Shown here one piece after another: positions 37,085 through 46,491 of a stretch of 64,000 nt of DNA; the stretch's first letter is position 1; each line of letters opens with the position of its first letter. A program made the translations under genes and the position numbers. Source of the DNA: Thermodesulfobacteriota bacterium (GTDB taxonomy: Bacteria; Desulfobacterota_D; UBA1144; Nemesobacterales; UBA2774). The DNA lies in assembly GCA_021604765.1 (NCBI GenBank), contig BQJP01000011.1, positions 1 through 64,000 on the forward strand, read 5' to 3'. The notes under the pieces were generated by a model. The model worked only from the letters and a program-made list of their open reading frames with translations. It made no database searches and was not told the DNA's origin.

Positions 37085-37240
37085 TTAATCAGCTAGTTTA
37101 TTTTTCTCAGAATCTTTATGGTGCTCCGTATTTCCATGATTTTCATATCCACCGTGGGAATGCATACCGCAGCCTCCCATGCGCATCATGAAATAAAAAA
37201 GCCCTCCAAAAATCAAAAACCAAAGAATTGATTCCCACAT
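37085..37240 (-). CDS. 51-residue single-helix His-rich protein, DUF2933-like
   Basis: ATG at 37,238-37,240 with AGGAG 7 nt upstream; stop TAA at 37,085-37,087. One helix (MWESILWFLIFGGLFYF) is followed by MMRMGGCGMHSHGG and a polar tail with six histidines. This resembles the DUF2933 small metal-associated family. It lies 20 bp after the ATPase stop and 36 bp before DUF5676, all on one strand. The Met/Cys/His cluster suggests Cu or Ag capture near the membrane (inference). Confidence 0.72.
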   Translation of the reverse strand: MWESILWFLIFGGLFYFMMRMGGCGMHSHGGYENHGNTEHHKDSEKNKLAD

Positions 37241-37260
37241 TCTCTTTCTCCTATTAATAT

Positions 37261-39261
37261 TTATTTCTCTACTTTTAAGAATTTGGCATTTATTGCTACT
37301 ATTACTGTGCTTAGAGACATAAATACAGCGGCCATAGCCGGACCGAGAAGTATCTTAGGATAGAGCACACCCGCTGCTAGCGGAATCGCAACTACGTTAT
37401 AGCCAGTCGCCCAAATAAGGTTCTGTATCATCTTTCTATATGTTGCTTTTGCAAGGCCTATTATTGCTACTGCATCAATAGGATTACTTCTTACTAATAT
37501 AATATCCGCTGTCTCCACAGCTACATCAGTACCAGCTCCGATGGCAATACCAACATCCGCCTGAGCAAGTGCCGGAGCATCATTTACGCCGTCGCCCGTC
37601 ATAGCCACTATTAGTCCCCTGGACTGGACTTCCTTAATTTTTGCTGACTTTTCGTCAGGCAATACCTCTGCAAAATATTCATCTAGTCCTATTTCCTCTG
37701 ATACCCATTTTGCAACCTGTTTATTATCACCAGTAAGCATCATGCATCGAAGACCCATATCTTTAAGTCTTGCTATTGCTGCTTTGGATTCGGGCCTGAT
37801 GATATCGGCCAGAGCTAAGGCTCCTTTTAATTCGCCGTCAACCAAAACAAATACAACTGTTTTCCCCTGCGAGGAAAGCTCTTGAATTCTTTCATCATTG
37901 ATTGTTATTTTCTGCTCTCTCAGGTATCCCGGGCTAACAACTTTTATATCTTTTCCCTCCACACTTCCCTCAGCCCCCTTACCCGTAATGGCTTTGAAAT
38001 TTTGAACAGGGAATTTTTCATCAGTTGATGAGACCACTCCTTTCGCAATTGGGTGTTCCGAGTGAGATTCAACAGAGGCTGCATATTTAAGGAGCTCCTT
38101 TTCATTAATATCATTCCCGATCATTAAGGTATCCGTAACGCCGAATTTACCTTGGGTTAATGTTCCGGTTTTATCAAAGATAATCGCCTGGATGTTTCTT
38201 GCTCTCTCAAATGCTGCACGGTCTCTTATCAATAAACCATTACTTGCCGAAATAGCTGTGGATACGGCTACAACTAATGGAACGGCTAAACCGAGGGCAT
38301 GAGGACAGGTAATAATCATCACAGTCACAGTGCGCTCAAGAGCAAAGGCAAGATCCTTATGGACTATAGCAAGCCATACGAACATTGTTATCGCTCCACC
38401 TACTAGTGCAACAATTGTAAGCCAGACTGCTGCGCGATTGGCTAAATCCTGTGTTTTAGATTTGCTTTCTTGTGCTTGTCTGACCAGATCTATTACTTGT
38501 GAAAGATAAGAGTCTTTACCAGTTTTTTGAACTTCCACAGTAATGGAACCCTCTCCGTTTACAGATCCACCTATAACTTTAATGCCCTTCTTTTTTGAAA
38601 CGGGGACTGATTCGCCCGTGAGCATAGACTCATTAACAGATGTTTCCCCTTCTATCACTTCTCCATCAGCAGGAATCTTCTCTCCAGGTTTTATGAGAAC
38701 TTTGTCCCCCGAGTTTAAGTCACTTAATGGCACATCCTTGACAGTTCCATTTGGCATGATTTTATGAGCATCTGAGGGCATTAACCGTGCTAATTCTTCA
38801 AGTGCTTTAGAGGCACCCATTACAGATTTCATCTCTATCCAGTGACCTAGGAGCATTATGTCAATTAGTGTTGCAAGTTCCCAGAAAAATATTTTCCCCA
38901 ATAACCCAAATACCACTGCGCTGCTGTAGAGATAAGCCACAGTAATTGCAATAGAAATCAGAGTCATCATGCCGGGCTTTGCAGATTTCAGTTCATTGAA
39001 TATTCCCTTTAGAAACGGATATCCGCCGTAGAAAAAGACAACCGACGAAAGTGCGAAAAGAACATAGAGATCGCCTGTGAATCTTATGGATTCCCTAATA
39101 CCCAGGAACTCTTGAATCATTGGAGAAAAAACAAGAATTGGAATTGTTATTATTAATGAAATCCAGAATCTCTTTCTAAAATCAGCAACCATATGGGCAT
39201 GATGGTCGTGATGGGTATGTTCTGATCGTTCATTTTTAGTTTTATGATGTTCATGATTCAT
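37261..39261 (-). CDS. CopB-type (P1B-3) copper/silver-translocating P-type ATPase
   Basis: A 666-residue pump that exports Cu or Ag to the periplasm. It has a His-rich N-terminal tail (EHHKTKNERSEHTHHDHHAH) in place of an HMA domain. Membrane metal motif CPH (ITCPHALGLAVP) near residue 315, which marks the CopB branch rather than CPC (CopA), plus MSLST in the last helix pair. Actuator TGES, phosphorylation DKTGTLTQ near 360, and hinge GDGVNDAPAL near 554 are intact. It overlaps the upstream flavoprotein gene by 4 bp (ATGA). Confidence 0.95.
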   Translation of the reverse strand: MNHEHHKTKNERSEHTHHDHHAHMVADFRKRFWISLIITIPILVFSPMIQEFLGIRESIRFTGDLYVLFALSSVVFFYGGYPFLKGIFNELKSAKPGMMTLISIAITVAYLYSSAVVFGLLGKIFFWELATLIDIMLLGHWIEMKSVMGASKALEELARLMPSDAHKIMPNGTVKDVPLSDLNSGDKVLIKPGEKIPADGEVIEGETSVNESMLTGESVPVSKKKGIKVIGGSVNGEGSITVEVQKTGKDSYLSQVIDLVRQAQESKSKTQDLANRAAVWLTIVALVGGAITMFVWLAIVHKDLAFALERTVTVMIITCPHALGLAVPLVVAVSTAISASNGLLIRDRAAFERARNIQAIIFDKTGTLTQGKFGVTDTLMIGNDINEKELLKYAASVESHSEHPIAKGVVSSTDEKFPVQNFKAITGKGAEGSVEGKDIKVVSPGYLREQKITINDERIQELSSQGKTVVFVLVDGELKGALALADIIRPESKAAIARLKDMGLRCMMLTGDNKQVAKWVSEEIGLDEYFAEVLPDEKSAKIKEVQSRGLIVAMTGDGVNDAPALAQADVGIAIGAGTDVAVETADIILVRSNPIDAVAIIGLAKATYRKMIQNLIWATGYNVVAIPLAAGVLYPKILLGPAMAAVFMSLSTVIVAINAKFLKVEK

Positions 39262-40442
39262 ATCGTCAAAGCCTCCTTAAATTCAGAACTTTCTTTACAG
39301 TGCTTGCACCAAATACAATCACAGTTCTGATGCATGCACTGTTTATCAACTAGTCGACTGCGATAACTAAGCTTTGAAACTTGGAATATCAAACCTTTAA
39401 ACATTGATGGTCTATACTGTTTTCGTAATGATTCAAGAATGTCATTTTTTCTTGAAGCAATTTTAAGTACTTTGTCATATCCCAAATTGCCCAGATGTGC
39501 AAAGAGCCATCGATTGGCAAGTGAGACTTCCATTAAAGGTAAAATTTTCTCACTGCACATTTGGTTGTAAGATTTACCTGTTAGTATGCTATTCGCAGCC
39601 AGATAACCTGATAGCAAGGCATACCTTAAACCAAATCCCCAAAGGGCATCTTGAAAACCCGCAGCCTCTCCAATAAGTAAAACATCTTCTTTATAGTTTC
39701 TATCTTGATTGAGAATAAAATTCCCAAAGCCACCGAAGTCTTTAGGTTTTTCAATATCGATTTTAACTACACTTTGCATTGTTTCGAGAGCTCGTTGAAA
39801 ATAGATTTGTGTCTTTTGGAAATCTTCATACAAAATAGTTGCAAATGTAGCTTGGCCTTTATTAACTAAAAGATATGCATAGCCTTTTGCTGCAATTTCG
39901 TTATTTAAAAAACCAAAGCATGCATCGTTGTGTGATGTTCTAAAAGTTATTCCTTTTGCAATTACATCTGCTGCTCTGGGTCCAGTACCGATTATGGTGG
40001 TTTGGTAATGTGAATGTTTAATTCTATCGTTCCATATTATCTTCACACCCGAATCAATTGCCTGCTGTTTTAACCCCTGGTCAAGAGAGTTGCTATCCGT
40101 TCCTCTTTTGATTAGATAGAATAAGGGCCTTGACGTCCTTATTATATACTCTTTCATGCTTGGACCATAAAATGTCCCTATTGAGTATGGATCGCATAGA
40201 AAGTTTATCGAAATACCGATTGAGGATAAAAATTCAAGAGCATCCATATTGGTAGACCAGTTTTCAATACCTTGAAAGTCCCCGTTAAACCTTGAGCCGA
40301 CGTCACTTTTTTGTTCATGAATTACTACAGCAATACCTGCCTTAGCTAGATTAATTGCAGCAACACAAGATGCAGGACCAGCACCAATGATATGTACTCT
40401 TAAATCTTTGCCTAATAGATTATTTGTTCTATCTTCTTTCAA
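39258..40442 (-). CDS. FAD-dependent oxidoreductase, geranylgeranyl reductase-like fold
   Basis: A 394-residue flavoprotein with N-terminal FAD fold VHIIGAGPASCVAAINLAKAG (near residue 16), a second conserved motif VLLIGEAAGFQDALWGFGLRYAL (near 255-277) as in the p-hydroxybenzoate hydroxylase/geranylgeranyl reductase superfamily, and a C-terminal Cys cluster (CMHQNCDCIWCKHCKE). The Cys-rich tail is unusual for the family and may bind metal. Substrate unknown. Its stop overlaps the ATPase start, so it is translationally linked to copper export. Confidence 0.78.
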   Translation of the reverse strand: MKEDRTNNLLGKDLRVHIIGAGPASCVAAINLAKAGIAVVIHEQKSDVGSRFNGDFQGIENWSTNMDALEFLSSIGISINFLCDPYSIGTFYGPSMKEYIIRTSRPLFYLIKRGTDSNSLDQGLKQQAIDSGVKIIWNDRIKHSHYQTTIIGTGPRAADVIAKGITFRTSHNDACFGFLNNEIAAKGYAYLLVNKGQATFATILYEDFQKTQIYFQRALETMQSVVKIDIEKPKDFGGFGNFILNQDRNYKEDVLLIGEAAGFQDALWGFGLRYALLSGYLAANSILTGKSYNQMCSEKILPLMEVSLANRWLFAHLGNLGYDKVLKIASRKNDILESLRKQYRPSMFKGLIFQVSKLSYRSRLVDKQCMHQNCDCIWCKHCKESSEFKEALTI

Positions 40443-40541
40443 CTTATTCTCCGCTGCGAACTGTTATGTGCAACTACTCAAATTCTAATTAAGTCCTCAG
40501 TCTGAAAATCAGTAAGATCATTTAACAGGGCGAAACCTTTA

Positions 40542-42911
40542 CTACCCCCATATCCATTCTTGAATCTCGGGCATATCCTGACCATATTTTTCGATATATT
40601 GTTTGTGATCGATTATCTTGTTCCGCATTTCCTGTTTCGTATAAGCTGCTATAGATCTCAAAATGGGAACTCGATCAATTACATCTTCAACTAAATGAAA
40701 ACGATCAATATCATTAAGTACCGCCATATCAAATGGTGTAGTAGTAGTTCCTTCTTCCTTATAGCCTCGGACATGGAGATTATTATGGTTTGCTCTGCGG
40801 TAAGTTAAGCGATGAATGAGCCATGGATAGCCGTGATAGGCGAAGATTATAGGTTTATCAGTTGTAAATAGTGCATCAAATTCCCAATTTGATAGACCAT
40901 GTGGGTGTTCCTCTTTTGGTTGCAGTTTCATTAGATCGACCACATTTATGACTCGCACTTTTAATTCTGGAAGTTTTTCACGCAGTATTTCTACAGCAGC
41001 TAATGTTTCTATAGTAGGCACATCACCACAACATGCCATTACAACATCAGGCTCGCTCCCCCTGTCATTACTAGCCCACTCCCATATACTTATGCCAGCA
41101 GTACAATGCTTAATGGCGGCATCCATATTGAGCCATTGTGGTTGGAGTTGCTTTCCTGCTATGATGATATTCACATAGTTACGGCTTCTTAAGCAATGAT
41201 CTGTAACCGAAAGCAGCGTATTTGTATCTGGAGGAAAATAAACCCGAATAATATCCGATTTCTTATTTACAACATGATCTATAAAACCCGGATCTTGATG
41301 ACTAAAACCATTATGATCTTGCCGCCATACATGCGATGTTAGCAAGTAATTAAGAGATGCGATAGGACGACGCCAAGGTATTTCTTGGGATGTAACCTTA
41401 AGCCACTTTGCATGTTGATTGAACATAGAATCAACTATATGAATAAAGGCCTCATAACATGAAAATAGTCCATGACGGCCAGTGAGAAGATATCCTTCAA
41501 GCCATCCCTGACATGTATGTTCACTGAGTATTTCCATTATACGGCCATCAGGATCAAGGTGTGAATCTTTGTCGCTATCCTCAGGATAGCGTTCAGCCAC
41601 CCATACTCTTTTAGTAACCTCGAATAAAGAAGTTAATCGATTTGATGCAGTCTCATCCGGTCCGAATATACGGAAATTGCGTTCGTTCATGTTTAACTTC
41701 ATAACATCACGTAATAAATGCCCCATAATTCTAGTAGCTTCTACTTTTTCGTGACCGGGTTTTGATGCCTCCACAGAATATTTTTGAAAATCTGGCATCT
41801 TTAGTTCTTTCAGTAATAGTCCGCCATTTGAATGAGGGTTGTCACTCATGCGGTGATGACCTTTGGGAGTGATATCTGACAATTCGGGAATAAGCTTTCC
41901 GTTTTTATCGAATAGTTTTTCCGGCTTGTAACTTTTCATCCAGTTTTCAAGTAGCTTCACATGACTTGGTTTTGTTGAAAGCTCGCTAAGTGGGACTTGA
42001 TGGGATCGCCAAAAATTCTCTGTTTTTTTACCATCGACTTTTTTAGGACCCGTCCATCCCTTTGGTGTTTTCAGAATTATCATAGGCCACTTGGGACGTG
42101 TGGTAACACCTTTGTTGCGGGCTTCCAGCTGGATTTTGTTAATTTCATCAATTACGATGTCGAGGGTTTCAGCCATTAAACGATGCATGATTTTGGGATT
42201 TGATCCTTCAACAAAATATGATTTATAACCATAGCCAAAGAACAAGCTCTCTAGTTCCATATGACTAATTCTGGCTAAAACCGATGGATTTGCAATCTTA
42301 TAACCGTTCAAATGTAAGATCGGCAGAACTGCACCATCGTTAACAGGATTAAGGAATTTGTTTGAATGCCAAGCAGTGGCGAGAGGGCCTGTTTCGGCCT
42401 CACCATCACCAACCACACAAGCAGCTATAAGGTCGGGATTATCAAATACTGCCCCATAAGCATGGGAAAGTGAGTACCCTAGTTCACCTCCCTCATGAAT
42501 AGAACCCGGTGTTTCCGGGGCGACGTGACTTGGAATACCTCCGGGAAATGAAAACTGTTTAAAAAGTTTTTTCATACCCTCCTCGTCTTGACTGATATCG
42601 GGGTAGTACTCACTGTAGGTTCCTTCAAGATAAGTATTTGCTACTAGCCCAGGACCTCCATGGCCTGGGCCAGCGATGTAAATAATATTAAGATCCCTTT
42701 CCTTAATAACACGGTTAAGATGGACGTAAATGAAGTTTAGTCCCGGCGTTGTTCCCCAGTGCCCAAGTAGCCTAGGCTTTATGTGTTTTAGCTTAAGAGG
42801 TTTTTTCAATAGTGGGTTATCGTAAAGGTAGATCTGTCCAACAGAAAGGTAATTCGCTGCTTGCCAGTATCTGTGCATTTTTTCTAAATATTCATCTTTA
42901 ATATCTGTCAT
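40542..42911 (-). CDS. xfp: Phosphoketolase (xylulose-5-phosphate / fructose-6-phosphate)
   Basis: A thiamine diphosphate enzyme that splits xylulose-5-P (or fructose-6-P) with phosphate to acetyl phosphate and glyceraldehyde-3-P (or erythrose-4-P). At 789 residues it has the family length. Motifs: [20 protein letters not shown] near 47-67, GPGHGGPG near 82, [22 protein letters not shown] near 168-189 (thiamine diphosphate site), and the conserved [10 protein letters not shown] near 548. Acetate kinase lies 10 bp upstream on the same strand, forming the standard two-step acetyl-P to ATP path. Its place inside a metal island is unusual. Confidence 0.97.
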   Translation of the reverse strand: MTDIKDEYLEKMHRYWQAANYLSVGQIYLYDNPLLKKPLKLKHIKPRLLGHWGTTPGLNFIYVHLNRVIKERDLNIIYIAGPGHGGPGLVANTYLEGTYSEYYPDISQDEEGMKKLFKQFSFPGGIPSHVAPETPGSIHEGGELGYSLSHAYGAVFDNPDLIAACVVGDGEAETGPLATAWHSNKFLNPVNDGAVLPILHLNGYKIANPSVLARISHMELESLFFGYGYKSYFVEGSNPKIMHRLMAETLDIVIDEINKIQLEARNKGVTTRPKWPMIILKTPKGWTGPKKVDGKKTENFWRSHQVPLSELSTKPSHVKLLENWMKSYKPEKLFDKNGKLIPELSDITPKGHHRMSDNPHSNGGLLLKELKMPDFQKYSVEASKPGHEKVEATRIMGHLLRDVMKLNMNERNFRIFGPDETASNRLTSLFEVTKRVWVAERYPEDSDKDSHLDPDGRIMEILSEHTCQGWLEGYLLTGRHGLFSCYEAFIHIVDSMFNQHAKWLKVTSQEIPWRRPIASLNYLLTSHVWRQDHNGFSHQDPGFIDHVVNKKSDIIRVYFPPDTNTLLSVTDHCLRSRNYVNIIIAGKQLQPQWLNMDAAIKHCTAGISIWEWASNDRGSEPDVVMACCGDVPTIETLAAVEILREKLPELKVRVINVVDLMKLQPKEEHPHGLSNWEFDALFTTDKPIIFAYHGYPWLIHRLTYRRANHNNLHVRGYKEEGTTTTPFDMAVLNDIDRFHLVEDVIDRVPILRSIAAYTKQEMRNKIIDHKQYIEKYGQDMPEIQEWIWG

Positions 42912-42921
42912 AGATCACCTT

Positions 42922-44151
42922 TTAGTGCATCATTTTCTTTGCGTCTTTATGATTATTCTTATTGATGATACAGTATGTATGCCTAGCGATCATCAGTTCT
43001 TCATTGGTCTTTATAACGCGCACTGTTGTTGGGGTTCCAGCAATTGATATGATAGAAGAATTAGTTTCATTCTTACTAAGATTTAGCTGAATGCCTAGAA
43101 ATTCCATTTCGCTACAAATTCGTTTACGGATCTCAGGCGAATTTTCCCCAATACCACCTGTAAAAATTATAGTACCCACGCCTTCTAAAACGGATGCCAT
43201 AGCTCCTAAATATTTTTTTGCTTGATAGCAGAAAATATTGATTGCGTCAGCGGCGTGTGGATTTTCCGCTTCCTTTTCTAAAAGTTCTTTCATATCAGAG
43301 CTTATTCCCGATACTCCGTATAGGCCGGATTTTTTGTTAATGATTTCGTATAACTTCAGAGGAGTTGTTTTCTTTTCTTCAAGCAAGAAACTAATAATTC
43401 CAGGATCTAAATCACCCGAGCGTGTACTCATCATAAGTCCGCCCGTTGGCGTGAATCCCATTGTTGTGTCGACTCCCTTCCCATTCTTAACAGCAACCAT
43501 GCTTGCCCCGTTACCCAAATGAGCAATTATGATTCGACCATCAACCTCACTAGAGCCACCTTCTTTATTGAGTTCTTGAATTATGTATTCATATGACAGA
43601 CCGTGAAAGCCATAGCGCATTACACCTTCGTCCCAGAATTCTCTTGGAAGGGCAAACATTTTTGCTTGCTTGGGCATATTGTTGTGAAAAACTGTGTCGA
43701 AACAGGCAACTTGATTCAGATTCGTATATAAATTGCCAACAGTCTCTATCCCCTTTATTTGTTGAGATAAATGGTCAGGGGCAAGATAAGATATTTTCTT
43801 CAAGTTCGATATTAATTGAGAGGTGATAAAATGATGTGCGATGAAACTTGATCCGCCATTTACTAGCCTATGACCCACGGCATCTATTTTTTTGTTATAT
43901 TTATTATTCTCCAGCCAATTAAATAGAACTCTAAAGGCTGCTTCATGGTTAGGCAGTTCCATATCCAGTTCTATAAGATTAGGATTTAATGACTCGGCAA
44001 CCTGAAAAGTGCTTTCTCTTGACCCAATTCTGTCTATACTTCCTCTTATAATCAATTTTTCATTTTCTCCAATTTCATATATAGAAAACTTTAAGCTTGA
44101 TGAGCCACTATTAATTGCTAATATATAATTTCCCTTTTTATCATTATGCAT
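42922..44151 (-). CDS. ackA: Acetate kinase
   Basis: Converts acetyl phosphate and ADP to acetate and ATP. 409 residues. Family signatures: ILAINSGSSSLKFSIYE near residue 12, GHRLVNGG (near 94), ACFDTVFHNNMP (catalytic Asp near 151), IIAHLGNGASMVAV (near 210) and IIFTGGIGENSPEIR (near 330). It reads straight into the phosphoketolase gene (10-bp gap), so acetyl-P made by that enzyme would yield ATP directly. Confidence 0.97.
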   Translation of the reverse strand: MHNDKKGNYILAINSGSSSLKFSIYEIGENEKLIIRGSIDRIGSRESTFQVAESLNPNLIELDMELPNHEAAFRVLFNWLENNKYNKKIDAVGHRLVNGGSSFIAHHFITSQLISNLKKISYLAPDHLSQQIKGIETVGNLYTNLNQVACFDTVFHNNMPKQAKMFALPREFWDEGVMRYGFHGLSYEYIIQELNKEGGSSEVDGRIIIAHLGNGASMVAVKNGKGVDTTMGFTPTGGLMMSTRSGDLDPGIISFLLEEKKTTPLKLYEIINKKSGLYGVSGISSDMKELLEKEAENPHAADAINIFCYQAKKYLGAMASVLEGVGTIIFTGGIGENSPEIRKRICSEMEFLGIQLNLSKNETNSSIISIAGTPTTVRVIKTNEELMIARHTYCIINKNNHKDAKKMMH

Positions 44152-44190
44152 TATATTTGATTCATACTTTGTTATATCTCACAAAACTCT

Positions 44191-44361
44191 TTATCCCTTC
44201 TTCTTTCTTATTATTACTTTCACTTGGTATTTCTCTGGATTCATTTCAAACCGTAATTTGCATTCTTTGGAACAAAAGTAGTATTTCTTGCCGTTGTATT
44301 CAGATAGTTCATTAACTTTCTTTTCTTCCACTTCTTTCCCGCACATAGGATCTTTGACCAT
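44191..44361 (-). CDS. 56-residue YHS-domain protein
   Basis: ATG at 44,359-44,361 with AAGGTGA about 9 nt upstream; stop TAA at 44,191-44,193. It begins MVKDPMCGKEVEEKK and carries YNGKKYYFCSKECKLRF, the DPMCG...YYFCSxxC pattern of YHS/TRASH-type metal-binding domains. Such short proteins occur in copper and heavy-metal loci, alone or fused to P-type ATPases. It lies 39 bp before acetate kinase on the same strand. The CopB-type ATPase here lacks a fused domain, so this may act for it in trans. Confidence 0.8.
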   Translation of the reverse strand: MVKDPMCGKEVEEKKVNELSEYNGKKYYFCSKECKLRFEMNPEKYQVKVIIRKKKG

Positions 44362-44438
44362 TTTGTGAAGTCACCTTTTTTATCATCGATACTATACTTC
44401 TGAACATTAATGAGATACTTACAAAATATTACTCTAGG

Positions 44439-44499
44439 TCTTCCCCAGGCTACTCCAAGTTGGCGGTAGGTGGAAATGAAAAAACGAGCCCGGGGAAGA
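44439..44499 (-). other. Structured intergenic RNA element, 13-bp stem on minus strand
   Basis: Arms 44,439-44,451 and 44,487-44,499 can pair over 13 positions on the minus strand (TCTTCCCCGGGCT with AGCCTGGGGAAGA, one G-U), around a 35-nt loop that begins CGTTTTTTC. The G-U pair exists only in the minus-strand RNA. It sits between the Met/His-rich gene and the YHS gene. It could be a terminator, a processing signal or an mRNA stabiliser; no long T-run follows. Confidence 0.45.
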
Positions 44500-44510
44500 T
44501 ATGTTCAACA

Positions 44511-44888
44511 CTAATGTTGATGAGAATCGTGATCGTCAGTGCCCTCGGCCATACCCCTATGATGTTTCGCCATAGATTTATATGCCTCAGCAGACTCACT
44601 ATTCTTATCAGATAATTTGGAGCAGTGATCAGTCATTCCGCTCATAGGCTTACTTCTTTTAGCATATGTCTCTCCCATCGTCTCATGCATCTTTGACATC
44701 TTTTCCATCTGAGCAGCCTGCACTTCATAGTATTCTGCTATTTTAATATGATCTTCCGGTGTCTCAGCAGTTTCTATGAGCACAATAATATCTTCTTCCT
44801 CAGCTGCATTTGTTGATAATCCGCCCATTAGAGAAACAACCAACATTGACAAAACAAAGATTGTTAAAATAAGGTGTAAATTTTTCAT
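44511..44888 (-). CDS. Periplasmic Met/His-rich protein, putative metal binder
   Basis: A 125-residue protein with a signal peptide (about residues 1-29, ending STNAAE). The mature part is helical and rich in Met and His (MEKMSKMHETMG; tail HHRGMAEGTDDHDSHQH). This composition recalls periplasmic Cu/Ag or Zn buffers. No named family is assigned. It lies in the series after the Spy/ZraP-like gene. Confidence 0.7.
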   Translation of the reverse strand: MKNLHLILTIFVLSMLVVSLMGGLSTNAAEEEDIIVLIETAETPEDHIKIAEYYEVQAAQMEKMSKMHETMGETYAKRSKPMSGMTDHCSKLSDKNSESAEAYKSMAKHHRGMAEGTDDHDSHQH

Positions 44889-44927
44889 TTACATCACCTC
44901 CTATATTTAGATATATTTTTTTAACGT

Positions 44928-45446
44928 TCAAATTTGTTTATTTAATGAATCTCTATCATTTTCTATCGGATCCTTATTCTTCCTCATATCGTTAGGTTTA
45001 AAGTTCATCATTCCTATTAATTTGTTGAAATTATCAAGTCCGACTGCATGTCTTATTGCTGTAAGTGCATCAATAGACGTTAGTGCGTTCTCCAAAGTGA
45101 GAATAACAGATATCTTAATGGCCGATTTTAGTTCTTCAGTATTAAAATCCGGGTTTTTTAACAAGTCCATTACTTTCATTTCAGAAATCCGAAAAGCCGC
45201 CTCTTTTTGGATCATTGGGTATAGATAATCTTTCTTAACATTATCCAGTTCTTTTCTCTGTGAATCTGTGAGCTCTAAAGTACTTGCATTCAGAAGAAAG
45301 TACTGAACCAACATATAACTCTCTACTTTCTTTTTCATCGCTTTGGGTTCATCTTTACTGTCACCACTTCCTTCTATCACTTGTTGGGTAAAAGAGAAAC
45401 TTGTAAGATATAAAGATATAAGCAGCATTTGAAATAATATTTTCAT
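44928..45446 (-). CDS. Exported Spy/CpxP/ZraP-like helical protein
   Basis: A 172-residue protein with a signal peptide (about residues 1-20). The mature part is alpha-helical with an LTxxQ-like box (ELTDSQRKELDNVKKDYLYPMIQKEAAFR, near 59-87), which recalls the Spy/CpxP/ZraP chaperone group; the assignment is tentative. ZraP is the periplasmic partner of ZraSR in enteric bacteria, and a ZraSR-like pair lies upstream in this island. It starts 2 bp after the SHOCT gene. Confidence 0.6.
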   Translation of the reverse strand: MKILFQMLLISLYLTSFSFTQQVIEGSGDSKDEPKAMKKKVESYMLVQYFLLNASTLELTDSQRKELDNVKKDYLYPMIQKEAAFRISEMKVMDLLKNPDFNTEELKSAIKISVILTLENALTSIDALTAIRHAVGLDNFNKLIGMMNFKPNDMRKNKDPIENDRDSLNKQI

Positions 45447-45448
45447 AG

Positions 45449-45676
45449 TTAATCCTTTTCTCTTATTATCTCTTCTTTCATCTTCTCAAAATTCTCTTTA
45501 CTTATTTTGCCTTTAGCATATCTCTCTTGAAGTGATTCGAGAGATGATTTTTTAAACTGACTTTTAGAATTAAACCACCTAACAAGCGCCACAATACCAA
45601 AAACAAAAGCCAGCCAAAAAACAATAAAGAACACCCAAATTCCCCAATGCCATGCTAAAATATCGTGAATATGCAT
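45449..45676 (-). CDS. Small membrane protein with SHOCT domain
   Basis: A 75-residue protein with one N-terminal helix (WGIWVFFIVFWLAFVFGIVALV) and a C-terminal SHOCT motif (SLESLQERYAKGKISKENFEKMKEEI). SHOCT segments are short oligomerisation elements found in many small membrane proteins. Often next to copper or metal genes; no specific activity is known. Confidence 0.8.
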   Translation of the reverse strand: MHIHDILAWHWGIWVFFIVFWLAFVFGIVALVRWFNSKSQFKKSSLESLQERYAKGKISKENFEKMKEEIIREKD

Positions 45677-45772
45677 GTTAATTATCGACCATGACTATTT
45701 TCATCTTATGTCTTTAACGTGAGGTCTTTTGCAAACCCTTATTTTTAATATAATTTCTAGAGTCGATAGAAA

Positions 45773-46453
45773 TTATTTTTTCTTACTCAGTCCCTGCAAA
45801 TAGACAATAATATCAATTATTTCCTTCTGATCCATGACGTTTCCCCAACCCGGCATTAAGGGCGATTTATCCACGCTGGCTCCGCCATATGTTATTACCT
45901 CAAGTAGGTATGCGTCTGATAAAGTTTGCATATATTCTTCATCCGCTAAATCTCTCGGTTTTGGTCTCATGCTAACGGCAGCTGGTCCGTCTCCCTTGCC
46001 CGAGGTTCCATGGCAAGCAGCACAGTTTCTTTTATATAAAGCCTTTCCGTTTATAACATCAGCATTTTCTGCATCAAGAATTAATTCTTGTCCCGTTATC
46101 TCGGTCGTCTTATCCGCTGATGTCGGAGCTATCGGTTGTGGCGGAGGGTCATTTGTTTCCTGAAGGAATTTGGTTATCGCTCTTGCCTGAGCGGCGGGAA
46201 TTCCGCCTATAACTCGCATATGGCTCACAATTATATTCCACTGAGCGTCGTTATACTCCTGAGGGCTTCTTACATTATGACATCTGCTGCAGTTCTGCGA
46301 CCAAAGATCCGCTCCGCTTAACTCACTCTCCTTCAGTTCTTCTTTAAGTTCCATCTCCCCTTGTCCGTAAGATTTGTCTCCCAAAGAAATCGAGACAACC
46401 ATTAGGAGCAGGCCTAAGAATAATGATATTTTTTTTAGCGTATATTTTTTCAT
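45773..46453 (-). CDS. Periplasmic cytochrome c with two heme motifs
   Basis: A 226-residue protein with a signal peptide (about residues 1-30) and two CxxCH motifs: CSRCH near residue 55 and CAACH near 146, each heading a c-type domain. Axial Met candidates are MRVIGG-region and LMPGWGNVMD. The C-terminal domain resembles a mono-heme cytochrome c (DIIVYLQGL at the end). It is directly downstream of the sigma-54-controlled porin gene (38 bp), suggesting electron transfer as part of the same program. Confidence 0.88.
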   Translation of the reverse strand: MKKYTLKKISLFLGLLLMVVSISLGDKSYGQGEMELKEELKESELSGADLWSQNCSRCHNVRSPQEYNDAQWNIIVSHMRVIGGIPAAQARAITKFLQETNDPPPQPIAPTSADKTTEITGQELILDAENADVINGKALYKRNCAACHGTSGKGDGPAAVSMRPKPRDLADEEYMQTLSDAYLLEVITYGGASVDKSPLMPGWGNVMDQKEIIDIIVYLQGLSKKK

Positions 46454-46491
46454 TTTATGTTACCTCCTTTCCCTATTTTCAAACTAAGATC

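Noticed and set aside
44115-44315. Plus-strand ORF of 66 codons opposite the ackA start and the YHS gene
   Set aside because: It lies antisense to two genes with strong family motifs and has no ribosome-binding site.
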